From: Eubacterium sp. 14-2 | GTDB lineage: Bacteria > Bacillota > Clostridia > Lachnospirales > Lachnospiraceae | Assembly (NCBI RefSeq): GCF_000403845.2 | Contig: NZ_KE159567.1 | Coordinates: forward strand, 51,081-115,080 | Length of the DNA stretch: 64,000 nucleotides | Reading direction: 5' to 3' | Shown here: positions 1-7,648 of the stretch, piece after piece | How the letters are laid out: every line of letters begins with the position of its first letter | Position numbering within the stretch: position 1 is the stretch's first letter | Made by a program: the position numbers and the translations under genes | The notes under the pieces: generated by a model | Database searches by the model: none | Told to the model about the DNA's origin: nothing | What the model saw: the letters and a program-made list of their open reading frames with translations, nothing else

Positions 1-921
1 GACGGTATTTATCAGGCAGCGGAACATACGGACGGGACGTATTCCATCGGAATCGAATATGGCGGTAATCATGCTGTCCGTGACGCAAATAACCGAAATA
101 CCATTAACATCGAAATCTGTGTAAACAGCGACGGGGATTATGAAACAGCCCGTGCAAATGCCATTGCACTGGTGAAATATCTGATGGAGGAAACCGGGAT
201 TCCTGCAGACCGGGTCATTCGTCATTATGACGCCAAAGGGAAATACTGCCCCCGGAAGATGATGGACAGGACGGAGTTGTGGGAAGATTTCAAAAAGCAG
301 ATTTCCGGACAGGACGGAGCCGGAGAGGAAGCGGTGCAGCCGGAAGACAAAAAGCCGGAAAAACCTGTGGAAAATGAGAAAGAAATCTGGTACCGGGTGG
401 GTTCCGGCTGGAAAGGCGGTATCTGCCAGAAACAGACAGGGGCTTATCATAATAAGGATTTTGCCATTGCGGACTGTAAACCGGGCCAGAATGTCTATGA
501 CGAAAACGGAAAAATCATTTATTCCGGAAAGGATACAGCAGGCGGGTCCACAGGAGGAAATACATCCGCTCAGGGCTCTGTTGCAGGTTATACTCAGCGG
601 CAGTTCGTTCTGGATGTGCAGAAGGCTACCGGTTCCGGGCAGGATGGTATTGCCGGGGATGAAACACTTGGAAATACCGTGACAGTTTCCAGAAGCAGTC
701 ATAAATACCATGCGGTGGTGACTCCTCTGGAGCGGAGACTGAAAGCTCTGGGATATTATACCGGGGAAGTGGAAGCGGACAGAGGGGAGCCGCCCTGTTT
801 TGGAAAGGGGATGGAATCGGCAGTCAGTGAATATCAAAAAATAGTACTGAAGTATCAGAAAACGGATGGCGAGATTACCGCAAGAAAAAAAATGTGGAAG
901 TCCCTGCTTGGGATGATTTAA
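1..921 (+). CDS. phage-type N-acetylmuramoyl-L-alanine amidase (endolysin), 5' end missing
   Basis: The frame is open from base 1, so the start lies left of the window; 306 residues are visible. The first ~90 residues match the Amidase_2 (T7 lysozyme-like) fold: NTINIEIC is a core strand and RHYDAKGKYCP carries the His and Cys expected of the zinc site. The enzyme would cut the amide bond between MurNAc and L-Ala in peptidoglycan. An acidic, Glu/Lys/Pro-rich linker follows, then a middle domain with a WYRVGSGWKGG strand, a Gly/Ser linker and a C-terminal helical part (RQFVLDVQKATG, LERRLKALGYYTG) resembling a peptidoglycan-binding module. No signal peptide can be judged. It is followed by a terminator and opposed by a leftward cargo operon, typical of a prophage or ICE lysis/transfer end. 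Confidence 0.85.
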   Translation, partial: DGIYQAAEHTDGTYSIGIEYGGNHAVRDANNRNTINIEICVNSDGDYETARANAIALVKYLMEETGIPADRVIRHYDAKGKYCPRKMMDRTELWEDFKKQISGQDGAGEEAVQPEDKKPEKPVENEKEIWYRVGSGWKGGICQKQTGAYHNKDFAIADCKPGQNVYDENGKIIYSGKDTAGGSTGGNTSAQGSVAGYTQRQFVLDVQKATGSGQDGIAGDETLGNTVTVSRSSHKYHAVVTPLERRLKALGYYTGEVEADRGEPPCFGKGMESAVSEYQKIVLKYQKTDGEITARKKMWKSLLGMI

Positions 922-926
922 GAAAG

Positions 927-948
927 AGCCCCGGTTTTATCCGGGGCT
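927..948 (+). terminator. intrinsic terminator after the endolysin
   Basis: AGCCCCGG and CCGGGGCT are perfect 8-bp arms around a TTTTAT loop, six bases past the endolysin stop. The U tract is weak. It also lies just past the end of the opposing leftward operon and may serve both directions. Confidence 0.75.
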
Positions 949-953
949 TAAAT

Positions 954-1235
954 TCACATATTATTAAATTTTTCAAGGTACTCCCGGAGCCTTTTGGAAA
1001 GCTGAAAATCCTTCTCTATATGCTGAGCCCCTTTGTTTGCCGGGACTATTTTCCGGCTTCCCATGATATAGTCCCCAAGCTGCAAACCGGAGTCCAGAAG
1101 CTGGTCATTAAGCAGCATGTCCAGCTCAATACTGTTTAATTTTTTATGAAACCCTTCCGGAATCACAAACTCAAGGCTTTCCGGATTCAGGCTTTCAGCG
1201 TTTTTGTTTAAATTTTTAAAATATTCTCTGCTCAT
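954..1235 (-). CDS. small hypothetical protein of the mobile element
   Basis: A 93-residue protein starting MSREYFKNL. The ATG at 1235 is chosen because GGAGG sits five bases upstream; an in-frame ATG at 1247 lacks such a site. It is charged and helical, with no signal peptide or membrane segment. I do not recognise the family. It is the last gene of a leftward operon (start near 2632) made of short phage/ICE-type genes with spacings of a few bases, so co-expression with them is likely. Confidence 0.6.
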   Translation of the reverse strand: MSREYFKNLNKNAESLNPESLEFVIPEGFHKKLNSIELDMLLNDQLLDSGLQLGDYIMGSRKIVPANKGAQHIEKDFQLSKRLREYLEKFNNM

Positions 1236-1250
1236 ATTTTCCTCCATTTT

Positions 1251-1547
1251 TTATAATTCTGCACCGAATACCTGTACATATGTTACGCGTCCGGTTTTTT
1301 TATCTGTTATTTTTATTTCTTCCAGTGAAATGGAAGTCTCCCACTGGTCAAAATCCGGGTCATATGTTCTGCTGATTTCAATGTAATACTCCCATTTTTC
1401 AAGAGTATTATCCTGCCCGGCAATCCATCGGCTTCCTTCCTCAGCTTCTCCAGCGGCACGCTCAATTTCTTCCCAGATGGAACTCCCGGAGAAAGTGCGC
1501 CCTGTTTTCTTGAACAAAATTTCTTCTAAAATTCTATTTCTGTCCAT
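1251..1547 (-). CDS. small hypothetical protein of the mobile element
   Basis: A 98-residue acidic protein starting MDRNRILEEILF. The start at 1547 is set by GGAGGAG eight bases upstream and by the end of the preceding gene at 1549; a longer frame to 1589 would overlap that gene without a ribosome site. Visible features are a helical N-terminus and a strand-rich C-terminus (WEYYIEISRTYDP, ITDKKTGRVTYVQVFG). No known family recognised. Second-to-last gene of the leftward operon. Confidence 0.65.
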   Translation of the reverse strand: MDRNRILEEILFKKTGRTFSGSSIWEEIERAAGEAEEGSRWIAGQDNTLEKWEYYIEISRTYDPDFDQWETSISLEEIKITDKKTGRVTYVQVFGAEL

Positions 1548-1548
1548 C

Positions 1549-1911
1549 TTATTTTCTCCTCCTGTTATCTCTGTATTTCTCATTTTCACTTATCAGCCAG
1601 TCTCTTCCAGATTTTCTGGCTGTTTCAAAGCCACCTCTCAGGGCTTTCTGTCTTGCAGAATCCGGTGTTATACCGTTCCTTCTTGCCCACTCTGCAAGCG
1701 GGATCTCCCGACCCTCCTCTGCCTCAATCGTCACTTCTGAATGAGCCTCCTGGTCTAACCCATGCTCATATTCAGAAGCCATTACGGAAGCAACTTCTTT
1801 AATAGCCTCCACTTCGGATTCTGAGAATCCGAAGTGGTTATGAGTTGCGTAGAAATTTAAAACTTCTACAGTTATCCGGAGATCTTCTGCCCCGATTTTA
1901 ATTATCTTCAT
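1549..1911 (-). CDS. putative small DNA-binding protein with HTH-like C-terminus
   Basis: A 120-residue protein. The first ~70 residues are acidic and helical. The C-terminal ~45 residues (IPLAEWARRNGITPDSARQK, then ARKSGRDWLIS) look like the winged helix-turn-helix of MerR/excisionase-like proteins: a recognition helix followed by a strand that reads out a 'W(L/I)I' wing. Such proteins often regulate or direct excision in phages and ICEs. GGAGG of its ribosome site overlaps the end of the Cys-rich gene upstream, so translation may be coupled. The role as excisionase or regulator is inference. Confidence 0.7.
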   Translation of the reverse strand: MKIIKIGAEDLRITVEVLNFYATHNHFGFSESEVEAIKEVASVMASEYEHGLDQEAHSEVTIEAEEGREIPLAEWARRNGITPDSARQKALRGGFETARKSGRDWLISENEKYRDNRRRK

Positions 1912-1917
1912 TTTCTA

Positions 1918-2049
1918 TCACTCCTCCATTCCTCTGCAGTGACAGGTTACCCAGCAATTCTGCTGTCCGCAAGGCAGGTCAGCATTCGGGAAGTCTCCCT
2001 CATTGTGGGGGCAGGAATCGCAATTGTACTCATTTTCTATATTCTCCAT
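1918..2049 (-). CDS. very small Cys-rich protein (CxxCP ... LPCGQQNCW)
   Basis: A 43-residue frame from the ATG at 2049. It has the pattern CDSCPHN, then LPCGQQNCWVTCHC, i.e. six Cys in paired arrangements plus a His. I have seen similar LPCGQQxCW peptides among mobile-element genes of Lachnospiraceae; a zinc-binding fold is inferred. The start is uncertain: no ribosome site precedes the ATG, while GGGGAG precedes an in-frame ATT at 2088, which would add 13 residues. The stop overlaps the ribosome site of the next gene, supporting a real operon member. Confidence 0.6.
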   Translation of the reverse strand: MENIENEYNCDSCPHNEGDFPNADLPCGQQNCWVTCHCRGMEE

Positions 2050-2130
2050 GAATTTTCTGTATTTATTTATTTCTCTTTCTGTCTTAATATCTCCATTCTC
2101 CCCGTTATGCCGATAAGTCAGCTTTATTTT

Positions 2131-2601
2131 TTAAGCTGTTACAGTTACTCTTTGTTCTGTGTAGCCTTCGTGGCTCACACAGCAGCCCTTTTTATTATAA
2201 ACCGGGTTTACCGGAGAGATTTTTAAAATCTCAATGGTGTTCTTGTCAAGGACTTTTATCTGTCCCTGGCAAAACTCCATTCCCGGCTTTACTTTTGAAA
2301 CGTCAAGGTCTTCATGAAACCTCGCCATTTCGTTCCCACTTTTTAAGAAGCAATCAGATTCTTCTCTTACAGGTGTCCAGATAACTGTTTTTCCCCAGTA
2401 GCAGGAGAAAATCCGGTTTCCGTCCGTGTAGAACCCCTTCTTTATGTTTTGCACATTCATTTTACGCCTTCCTTTCTTCTTTGCCGGGCTTTTAAACTCT
2501 GCCCAGGCCATTTTAAGGCAGAGTGAGAAGATGTTTCTGGAATCTTCTCTTTTAATTTCCCATGCTCTTTTCATAATCTTTTTTATCTCTGCCTTTTTCA
2601 T
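2131..2601 (-). CDS. hypothetical protein, first gene of the mobile-element operon
   Basis: A 156-residue protein with GGAGG eight bases before the ATG at 2601. The first ~47 residues form a basic helical segment (AWEIKREDSRNIFSLCLKMAW) of a kind common in short proteins of clostridial phages and ICEs. The remainder (YTDGNRIFSCYWGKTVIW onward) is a separate strand-rich region ending CCVSHEGYTEQ. An internal ATG at codon 48 is preceded by GGAAGG, so two proteins may be made or two ancestral genes may be fused. Function unknown. Confidence 0.65.
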   Translation of the reverse strand: MKKAEIKKIMKRAWEIKREDSRNIFSLCLKMAWAEFKSPAKKKGRRKMNVQNIKKGFYTDGNRIFSCYWGKTVIWTPVREESDCFLKSGNEMARFHEDLDVSKVKPGMEFCQGQIKVLDKNTIEILKISPVNPVYNKKGCCVSHEGYTEQRVTVTA

Positions 2602-2631
2602 TTTCTTTTCCTCCGTTCCTTTGATGATTTT

Positions 2632-2660
2632 ATTATACTACGCTAACGTAGTATTGTCAA
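2632..2660 (-). promoter_or_regulatory. near-consensus sigma-A promoter with palindromic operator in the spacer
   Basis: Read leftward, TTGACA (2655-2660) and TATAAT (2632-2637) are separated by exactly 17 bases. The spacer and -10 hold a perfect inverted repeat, ATACTACG-CTAA-CGTAGTAT on the plus strand (2635-2654). A protein bound there would cover the promoter, so the operon at 954-2601 is probably tightly repressed. The repressor is not identified in the window. Confidence 0.85.
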
Positions 2661-2768
2661 GACATGAATTAAAAGTTTTTGAAAAAATATAAGGATTTAA
2701 AAAAAAGTGAAATGTCCGCAGAATGTACGCAAAAGATGATAAAACCACTTTAAATAAGGAAAAGATAC

Positions 2769-2815
2769 TTTGACTTTTAATCAAGTTGTCCGGGGTTCGA
2801 ATCCCCGATGTCTCA
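2769..2815 (+). other. tRNA-Lys(UUU) 3' fragment, right attachment site of the integrated element
   Basis: The segment holds the 3' part of a tRNA: anticodon loop CTTTTAA with anticodon TTT (2776-2778), the 3' arm TCAAG, a variable region, a full T arm around GTTCGAATC (stem CGGGG/CCCCG) and the acceptor strand ATGTCTCA. The D arm and 5' acceptor strand are absent. A tRNA 3' fragment at the junction between phage-type genes and core genes is the classic scar of integration into a tRNA. The intact tRNA-Lys should lie at the element's other end, left of the window. No CCA is encoded. Confidence 0.85.
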
Positions 2816-2852
2816 TTACTGAAAGCCTTTAAAACAGGCGTTTTCAGAAAGA

Positions 2853-2880
2853 AAGCACTCCGATTGCCGGGGTGCTTTTT
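2853..2880 (+). terminator. intrinsic terminator following the tRNA fragment
   Basis: AAGCACTCC pairs with GGGGTGCTT across a short loop and is followed by a T run. It is probably the original terminator of the tRNA-Lys transcription unit. Confidence 0.75.
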
Positions 2881-3052
2881 TATCTTACAGGAAATACCTT
2901 GTCACACTATAGAAGATGTCGCTAAAGCGACCGCGCTCGGCGCAGCAAACTGTCCAGGTCCCTCATGAATGAGGGATCCAGGGAGTTGAAGCGAACCTGT
3001 CCGCTTTGTTGTTTGTTTAGGCTGAAATCAGATAGCATCTTTTTGCCTCCTG
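2881..3052. other. intergenic sequence with small hairpins, no gene
   Basis: No convincing reading frame. Small hairpins are visible: GTCGCT/AGCGAC near 2918-2931, and CCCTCAT/ATGAGGG near 2962-2977. The start (CTTACAGGAAATACC..TGTCACAC) resembles the intergenic repeat motif seen near 6070 and 28070. Confidence 0.4.
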
Positions 3053-3367
3053 CTATCCCTGTTCTTCACAAAGCCGGTTGAGCAAACTTAGCACCAGAAT
3101 CATATCACTGTCATTCAGCAGCTTAAATTTGGACAGAGCTTTATTGACAAGCTCCGGATTTTGCTGCTGCCGGTCAAAAAATTCAGCAGGCGTTATCTGG
3201 AAATAGTCACATATGGAGAAAAATTCATTTAAAGAAGGAAGGGACTTACCGGAGGAAATATTGTTGATGTATCCCCGGCTGTGCCCTAAATCATAACTCA
3301 TCTGATATTCTGAAACACCTTTTCTGATACGAAGCTGCGTAATCCGATTTCTGACAAATTCATCCAT
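3053..3367 (-). CDS. XRE-family helix-turn-helix regulator
   Basis: A 104-residue cytoplasmic protein. Residues ~8-62 form a Cro/C1-type HTH (ITQLRIRKGVSEYQMSYDLG, then YINNISSGKSLPSLNEFFSI), followed by a short helical tail (LNDSDMILVLSLLNRLCEEQ) that may dimerise. The ATG at 3367 has AGGAGG upstream; a longer frame to 3409 has none. The gene lies on the chromosomal side of the tRNA scar and diverges from the secreted-protein gene at 3565. Its target is unknown. Confidence 0.85.
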   Translation of the reverse strand: MDEFVRNRITQLRIRKGVSEYQMSYDLGHSRGYINNISSGKSLPSLNEFFSICDYFQITPAEFFDRQQQNPELVNKALSKFKLLNDSDMILVLSLLNRLCEEQG

Positions 3368-3564
3368 TTCTATCTCCCCTCCTGCCTGTATACATATTAT
3401 AAAGGACAAAAAAACGACAATATTCTATGTAAAAATGTTATAATTCCTTGAAACATATATTTTAAAATGTTATTATATGATAGAAAATGATAAAAAGAAA
3501 AATATGTAAAAGAAAAACATTTATAAAATGATAATGGCATAAACGAAAGGCGTGGAGTACAGAA

Positions 3565-4299
3565 ATGCGGAAACGGACAGCAGAAAACCTGATGATGTTA
3601 TTATTATGCTTTAGTTTTGTTTTTTTATTTAGAGCCTCTACGGTAAATGCGGCCAGAATGGAGGAAGCGGAAGAATATGAACTGGGAACTGTTTTCCAGG
3701 GAAAACTGACTTTTGACGAAGGGGTACGGTATTTTCGCTTTGTGATACCGGAAAGATCCCGGGTTACCCTGTATCTGGAGCGCAGCGGGAAGGGCTGTGA
3801 AGGAGCCGTTTATAATAAGACAGGCAGTGAGATGATGAAAAAAGCCGATTTGGAATATAAGACAGATTATTTCACAGGCTGGTCTTCCGCAAGCCTGTCA
3901 AGGATTCTTGTTCCGGGTACTTATTATCTGGAAATCAGGAATCATGGAAAATGGAGCTGGCAGAAATATAAATTTTCTTTTTGCATTCAGGCGGAAAAAG
4001 AGATAAAATTGAACAGAGGTGTGATCCGTTCTCTGGAAAGCCCAACGGAAGGAGAACTTACAGTAATCTGTGAAAAAGCGGAATATGCCATCGGTTACCG
4101 GATTCAGTATGCAACGGATGAGCGGTTGAGGGAGGGGGTTAAGACAGTCTGTTCGTCAACCAGAGTGAAAACCCTTAAAAATCTGAAAAAGGGAGAACGT
4201 TACTATATCAGAGTATGCCCATATACCGTGTATGAGGATGGCACTTTTGTATATGGACAAAATTCTTACACAGAAACAATTGTAATCAGAAAAAACTGA
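3565..4299 (+). CDS. secreted protein with pre-peptidase-like and fibronectin III-like domains
   Basis: A 244-residue protein. Residues 1-29 are a signal peptide (basic start, hydrophobic LLLCFSFVFLF, likely cleavage after VNA). Residues ~40-150 look like a pre-peptidase C-terminal/bacterial beta-sandwich domain (YFRFVIPERSRVTLYLE ... LVPGTYYLEIRNHG). Residues ~155-240 resemble fibronectin type III (YRIQYATDERL ... LKKGERYYIRVCPYTVY). There is no catalytic domain and no LPXTG anchor, so the protein is probably released or loosely bound, with a binding role. The AT-rich upstream region contains promoter-like TTGAAA and TATATG. Confidence 0.75.
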   Translation: MRKRTAENLMMLLLCFSFVFLFRASTVNAARMEEAEEYELGTVFQGKLTFDEGVRYFRFVIPERSRVTLYLERSGKGCEGAVYNKTGSEMMKKADLEYKTDYFTGWSSASLSRILVPGTYYLEIRNHGKWSWQKYKFSFCIQAEKEIKLNRGVIRSLESPTEGELTVICEKAEYAIGYRIQYATDERLREGVKTVCSSTRVKTLKNLKKGERYYIRVCPYTVYEDGTFVYGQNSYTETIVIRKN

Positions 4300-4314
4300 G
4301 AAAATGGAGGAGAA

Positions 4315-4767
4315 ATGACAGAATTAAAAGAAATTGATGAAAATAACTGGCTCCAGGCGGCACAGTTAAAAGTGGCAGAAGAACAGAAATTTTTTGTGGC
4401 CCAATCTATAGGGATTCTGGCAAGAGGATATGTGTATCGAGAGGACAGAGCAAGGGTATTTGCCATATCTGACGGAAATGAACTGGTGGGACTTGCCATG
4501 GTCCGGGATCTGGATGAAGAACCGGCCTGTTACGATTTACAGCAGTTTATGATAGATGAAAAATTTCAGGGAAAAGGATATGGAACGGAAGCTCTGGAGA
4601 AAATTTTAAAAGTTCTGGGAGAAGAAGGAAAATATTCCTGTGTGGAAGTATGTGTGAAAAAAGAGGCAAAAGCAGCCTTCCATGTATACGAAAAAGCAGG
4701 TTTTCATGATACAGGCTATGTGGATGAAGATGCGCCGGGTTCCTGCAACCTGATGTACAGATTTTAA
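4315..4767 (+). CDS. GNAT-family N-acetyltransferase
   Basis: A 150-residue protein of typical single-domain GNAT length. QFMIDEKFQGKGYGTEAL (about residues 76-93) is motif A, the acetyl-CoA pyrophosphate loop (Q/R-x-x-G-x-G/A). AAFHVYEKAGFHDTG is the usual C-terminal motif B helix-strand. It should transfer an acetyl group from acetyl-CoA to an amine; the substrate cannot be read from sequence, but the layout resembles spermidine/spermine-type acetyltransferases. GGAGG precedes the ATG; 15 bases separate it from the secreted-protein gene, suggesting co-transcription. Confidence 0.85.
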   Translation: MTELKEIDENNWLQAAQLKVAEEQKFFVAQSIGILARGYVYREDRARVFAISDGNELVGLAMVRDLDEEPACYDLQQFMIDEKFQGKGYGTEALEKILKVLGEEGKYSCVEVCVKKEAKAAFHVYEKAGFHDTGYVDEDAPGSCNLMYRF

Positions 4768-4871
4768 ATGTGCGAAAAATGGAAAAGAGCTATTGAAATT
4801 TCAGAAGATTTCAGAGATAATAGAAATACAGTTTCAATTACGGAGCTGTATGACCAGAAAGGAGAAGGAAA

Positions 4872-6020
4872 ATGGCAAACAGATTTGTATTAAACGAGAC
4901 ATCGTATCATGGAGCAGGTGCAATTCAGGAAATTGCAACAGAGGCAAAAGGAAGGGGATTCCAGAAAGCATTTGTGTGCTCAGATCCGGATCTTGTAAAA
5001 TTTGGGGTAACAAAAAAAGTATTGGATGTATTGGACAAAGCCGGGCTGGTATATGAATTATATTCCAACATCAAGGCAAATCCCACCATCGAGAATGTAC
5101 AGACAGGTGTGGAAGCATGTAAGAAATCAGGGGCGGATTACCTGATTGCCATCGGCGGCGGTTCTTCCATGGATACTGCAAAAGCCATCGGTATCATTAT
5201 CAATAATCCGGATTTTGCAGATGTGGTAAGTCTGGAGGGAGTTGCTCCCACAAAGAATAAATCTGTTCCGATTTTTGCAGTACCTACCACAGCAGGAACT
5301 GCAGCAGAGGTTACTATTAATTATGTGATTACCGATGCCGCAAAGAATCGCAAAATGGTGTGTGTAGACCCCAAAGATATTCCGGTTGTGGCTTTTGTGG
5401 ATTCCGATATGATGACCACCATGCCAAAAGGACTGACAGCAGCTACCGGTATGGATGCCCTGACCCACGCTATTGAAGGTTATATTACAGCAGGCGCATG
5501 GGAATTATCCGATATGTTCCACATTAAAGCCATTGAAATTATTGCAAAACATCTTCGCGGTGCAGTGGAAAATACACCGGAAGGAAGAGAAGGAATGGCC
5601 CTTGGACAGTATGTGGCCGGAATGGGATTTTCCAATGTGGGACTTGGAATCGTACATTCCATGGCACATCCTTTGGGTGCACTGTACGATACGCCTCATG
5701 GTGTGGCCAACGCAATTATTCTTCCCACTGTTATGGAATACAATGCAGAATCAACGGGAGAAAAATACCGTGAAATTGCCAGAGCAATGGGTGTGGAAGG
5801 CGTAGACTCCATGAGTCAGGAGGAATACCGCAAAGCCGCAGTAGACGCAGTAAAGAAACTTTCTCAGGATGTTGGAATTCCTCAGGATTTGAAGGAAATC
5901 GTAAAGAAAGAAGATATTCCGTTCCTGGCACAGTCAGCTTATGATGACGCATGCAGACCTGGAAATCCAAAAGAAACCAGTGTGGAAGATATTACGAAAC
6001 TGTATGAATCTTTAATTTAA
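4872..6020 (+). CDS. fucO: lactaldehyde reductase (iron-dependent alcohol dehydrogenase)
   Basis: A 382-residue group III alcohol dehydrogenase that aligns end to end from memory with E. coli FucO (MANR..LNE, SGADYLIAIGGG, FAVPTTAGTAAEVTINYVIT). It would reduce L-lactaldehyde to 1,2-propanediol with NADH during fucose or rhamnose fermentation. GGGSSMD binds the nucleotide. The Fe(II) ligands Asp and His appear in GMDALTHAIEG and the two remaining His in GIVHSMAHPLGALYDTPHG. No fucose catabolic genes are next to it, so it may act as a general propanediol oxidoreductase. GGAGAAGG precedes the ATG. A terminator follows. Confidence 0.92.
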   Translation: MANRFVLNETSYHGAGAIQEIATEAKGRGFQKAFVCSDPDLVKFGVTKKVLDVLDKAGLVYELYSNIKANPTIENVQTGVEACKKSGADYLIAIGGGSSMDTAKAIGIIINNPDFADVVSLEGVAPTKNKSVPIFAVPTTAGTAAEVTINYVITDAAKNRKMVCVDPKDIPVVAFVDSDMMTTMPKGLTAATGMDALTHAIEGYITAGAWELSDMFHIKAIEIIAKHLRGAVENTPEGREGMALGQYVAGMGFSNVGLGIVHSMAHPLGALYDTPHGVANAIILPTVMEYNAESTGEKYREIARAMGVEGVDSMSQEEYRKAAVDAVKKLSQDVGIPQDLKEIVKKEDIPFLAQSAYDDACRPGNPKETSVEDITKLYESLI

Positions 6021-6033
6021 AAGAATAAAACAT

Positions 6034-6065
6034 GAGGGGCATTCCGTTTGGGATGCCTCTTTTAT
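6034..6065 (+). terminator. intrinsic terminator of fucO
   Basis: GAGGGGCATTCC and GGGATGCCTC pair across GTTT-rich loop sequence and are followed by TTTTATT. Confidence 0.85.
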
Positions 6066-6149
6066 TCTTCTATAGGAAAGACCCTGTCACGCTGAAGGGC
6101 ACACGAAAACCTCTTTTCAGATTCATTGAAAAACCCTTTGAATAAAACA

Positions 6150-6178
6150 TTGCATAATAGGAAGAATGGTATTATAAT
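6150..6178 (+). promoter_or_regulatory. sigma-A promoter for the DUF1858 gene
   Basis: TTGCAT (6150-6155), a 17-base spacer, then TATAAT (6173-6178), about 50 bases upstream of the ATG at 6231. Confidence 0.75.
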
Positions 6179-6230
6179 ATAGAAATGCATGTACTGTAAG
6201 ATGTATGTGAAACATAAGGAGGTAAGAAAA

Positions 6231-6431
6231 ATGGCTCAGGTGACAAAAGAAACCATGATTGGAGAACTGCTTCAGATTGATGAAAATATCGCGCCGATTT
6301 TACTGGAAATCGGTATGCATTGCCTTGGATGCCCTTCATCTCAGATGGAGACCATTGCAGAAGCAGCAATGGTACATGGAATAGAACCGGATGCACTGGT
6401 AAATAAAATTAATGATTTTCTGGCAAAATAA
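6231..6431 (+). CDS. DUF1858 domain protein
   Basis: A 66-residue single-domain protein. TKETMIGELLQIDENIAPILLEIGMHCLGCPSS is the DUF1858 signature: an amphipathic helix, then a CxxC-like pair in HCLGC. The domain also forms the N-terminus of ScdA/hybrid-cluster-type proteins, where the cysteines are thought to bind iron or a cluster. The free-standing form is common and its role unknown. AAGGAGG precedes the chosen ATG; an in-frame ATG at 6189 lies almost on the -10 and is unlikely. Confidence 0.85.
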   Translation: MAQVTKETMIGELLQIDENIAPILLEIGMHCLGCPSSQMETIAEAAMVHGIEPDALVNKINDFLAK

Positions 6432-6511
6432 TCATTATTCCGGCCAGGCTGCGGCGGCAGGATTAGATTCCCGCTGCGGCAGTTCACAGTGACGGAATGA
6501 TACAAAGGAAC

Positions 6512-6556
6512 GGAGTAATCACATTTGTTCAATTATGTGATTACCCCGCCTTTTCT
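6512..6556 (+). terminator. intrinsic terminator after the DUF1858 gene
   Basis: GGAGTAATCACAT (6512-6524) pairs with ATGTGATTACCCC (6535-6547), followed by GCCTTTTCTTTT. Confidence 0.75.
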
Positions 6557-7504
6557 TTTGTTCAAAACCAGCGGACAGTTCCCGTATACCTTGAAACAGT
6601 CCGGTTCATATATGATTCGTGAATAAGAATTCTCTTCTTATGCAAAATTTAAAATACCTGAACGATTCCCCCCTTTTGTTTCTTCATGACGATGAAGTTA
6701 TTTCGTGATATAACAAAGTTTTCAGATGGAACAGCGGTACGGGCTGTCCCACACAGATACGCTCCGGAATATTCCGGAATAAACAGAATCCCTGGAAATC
6801 CTGGTTCTTTTTTCTTTTCCCAAAGTATGGAATGGAATATTCCACAACTGCCAGCACAGCAATTTTTTGTAATGGCGATAAGGAAACCTTTCGCCCTGCG
6901 TTTACCGCAGATCACAGAGGATTTTCCAGAGAATCTGACTTGTCTGAAAAGGTCTTTCTGCCGAGATGTAAAGTAAGAAGTTCCATGGCGCCCCACAGGG
7001 CGGAACAAAGTCCGGAATACCGACGTTTTATGAAATGTATCTGAATATCAGCAGTCAGATGGCTGCCTGTTTCCGGGTTAATTTTATCGGATTTCCACAT
7101 ACTATATTTATTGAACTGCTCATGCTCCGTAAGGTATATTGGCTGAACCTGAACATTCACAGGGCATTGGTACGGGAATAAGATGATACAGAAACGGGGA
7201 AATACATGAAGAGATACGTTTACTGAAATGTGTCATTAAGACCTTGCAGACGGGCAGAACCATCATCTGGAAAGATTCTGCCATAAGTTCCCGACCCCGC
7301 AGCAGGTTACTTTTCAAAATAAAAGTGTTATAATAAGAAAGGAAAAGCAGCTGCAGGATGGAAAAATATTGCGGGCTCCTTTCTGTCGGAACCGAACTGA
7401 CATCTCTGAAACATTTATAGCATACAAATATTAGCAAATGCAATAGTTTTTGAAAAATGTTTAGAAAATTAATACTTTTTTTAGAAAAACGGGGGGAGTA
7501 CGAC
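6557..7504. other. long stretch without a recognisable gene
   Basis: About 950 bases. Frames of 60-140 codons exist on both strands, but none has a good ribosome site plus a plausible protein. A minus-strand piece at 6912-7160 (NKYSMWKSDKINPETGSHL) looks the most protein-like and could be a remnant of a decayed gene. GTGTTATAATAAG near 7326-7338 resembles a -10 region. Confidence 0.4.
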
Positions 7505-7534
7505 TTGACGAAATACAAGAATATGTAATATACT
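7505..7534 (+). promoter_or_regulatory. sigma-A promoter of the mecA-like gene
   Basis: TTGACG (7505-7510) and TATACT (7529-7534) with an 18-base spacer, leaving a ~110-base leader before the ATG at 7649. Confidence 0.7.
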
Positions 7535-7648
7535 TTGAGTACCATAAAAAGCAGTAAAATAACAGGATTTTTGCATAATTTATTTTGTTCTTTGTTGTAT
7601 TTATATAGAGATTCCCGATGTGGCCATTTAGAAGAAGGAAGGGATTAC

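Noticed and set aside
1939-2226. 95-codon plus-strand frame with hydrophobic residues
   Set aside because: Opposes a leftward operon and overlaps the Cys-rich gene; no ribosome site or promoter.
2769-2815. A complete tRNA gene
   Set aside because: The D arm and 5' acceptor strand are missing; upstream bases cannot pair with the acceptor 3' strand.
6649-7160. Minus-strand frames of 82 and 119 codons as genes
   Set aside because: No ribosome sites, no recognisable domain, odd composition; at best a decayed remnant.
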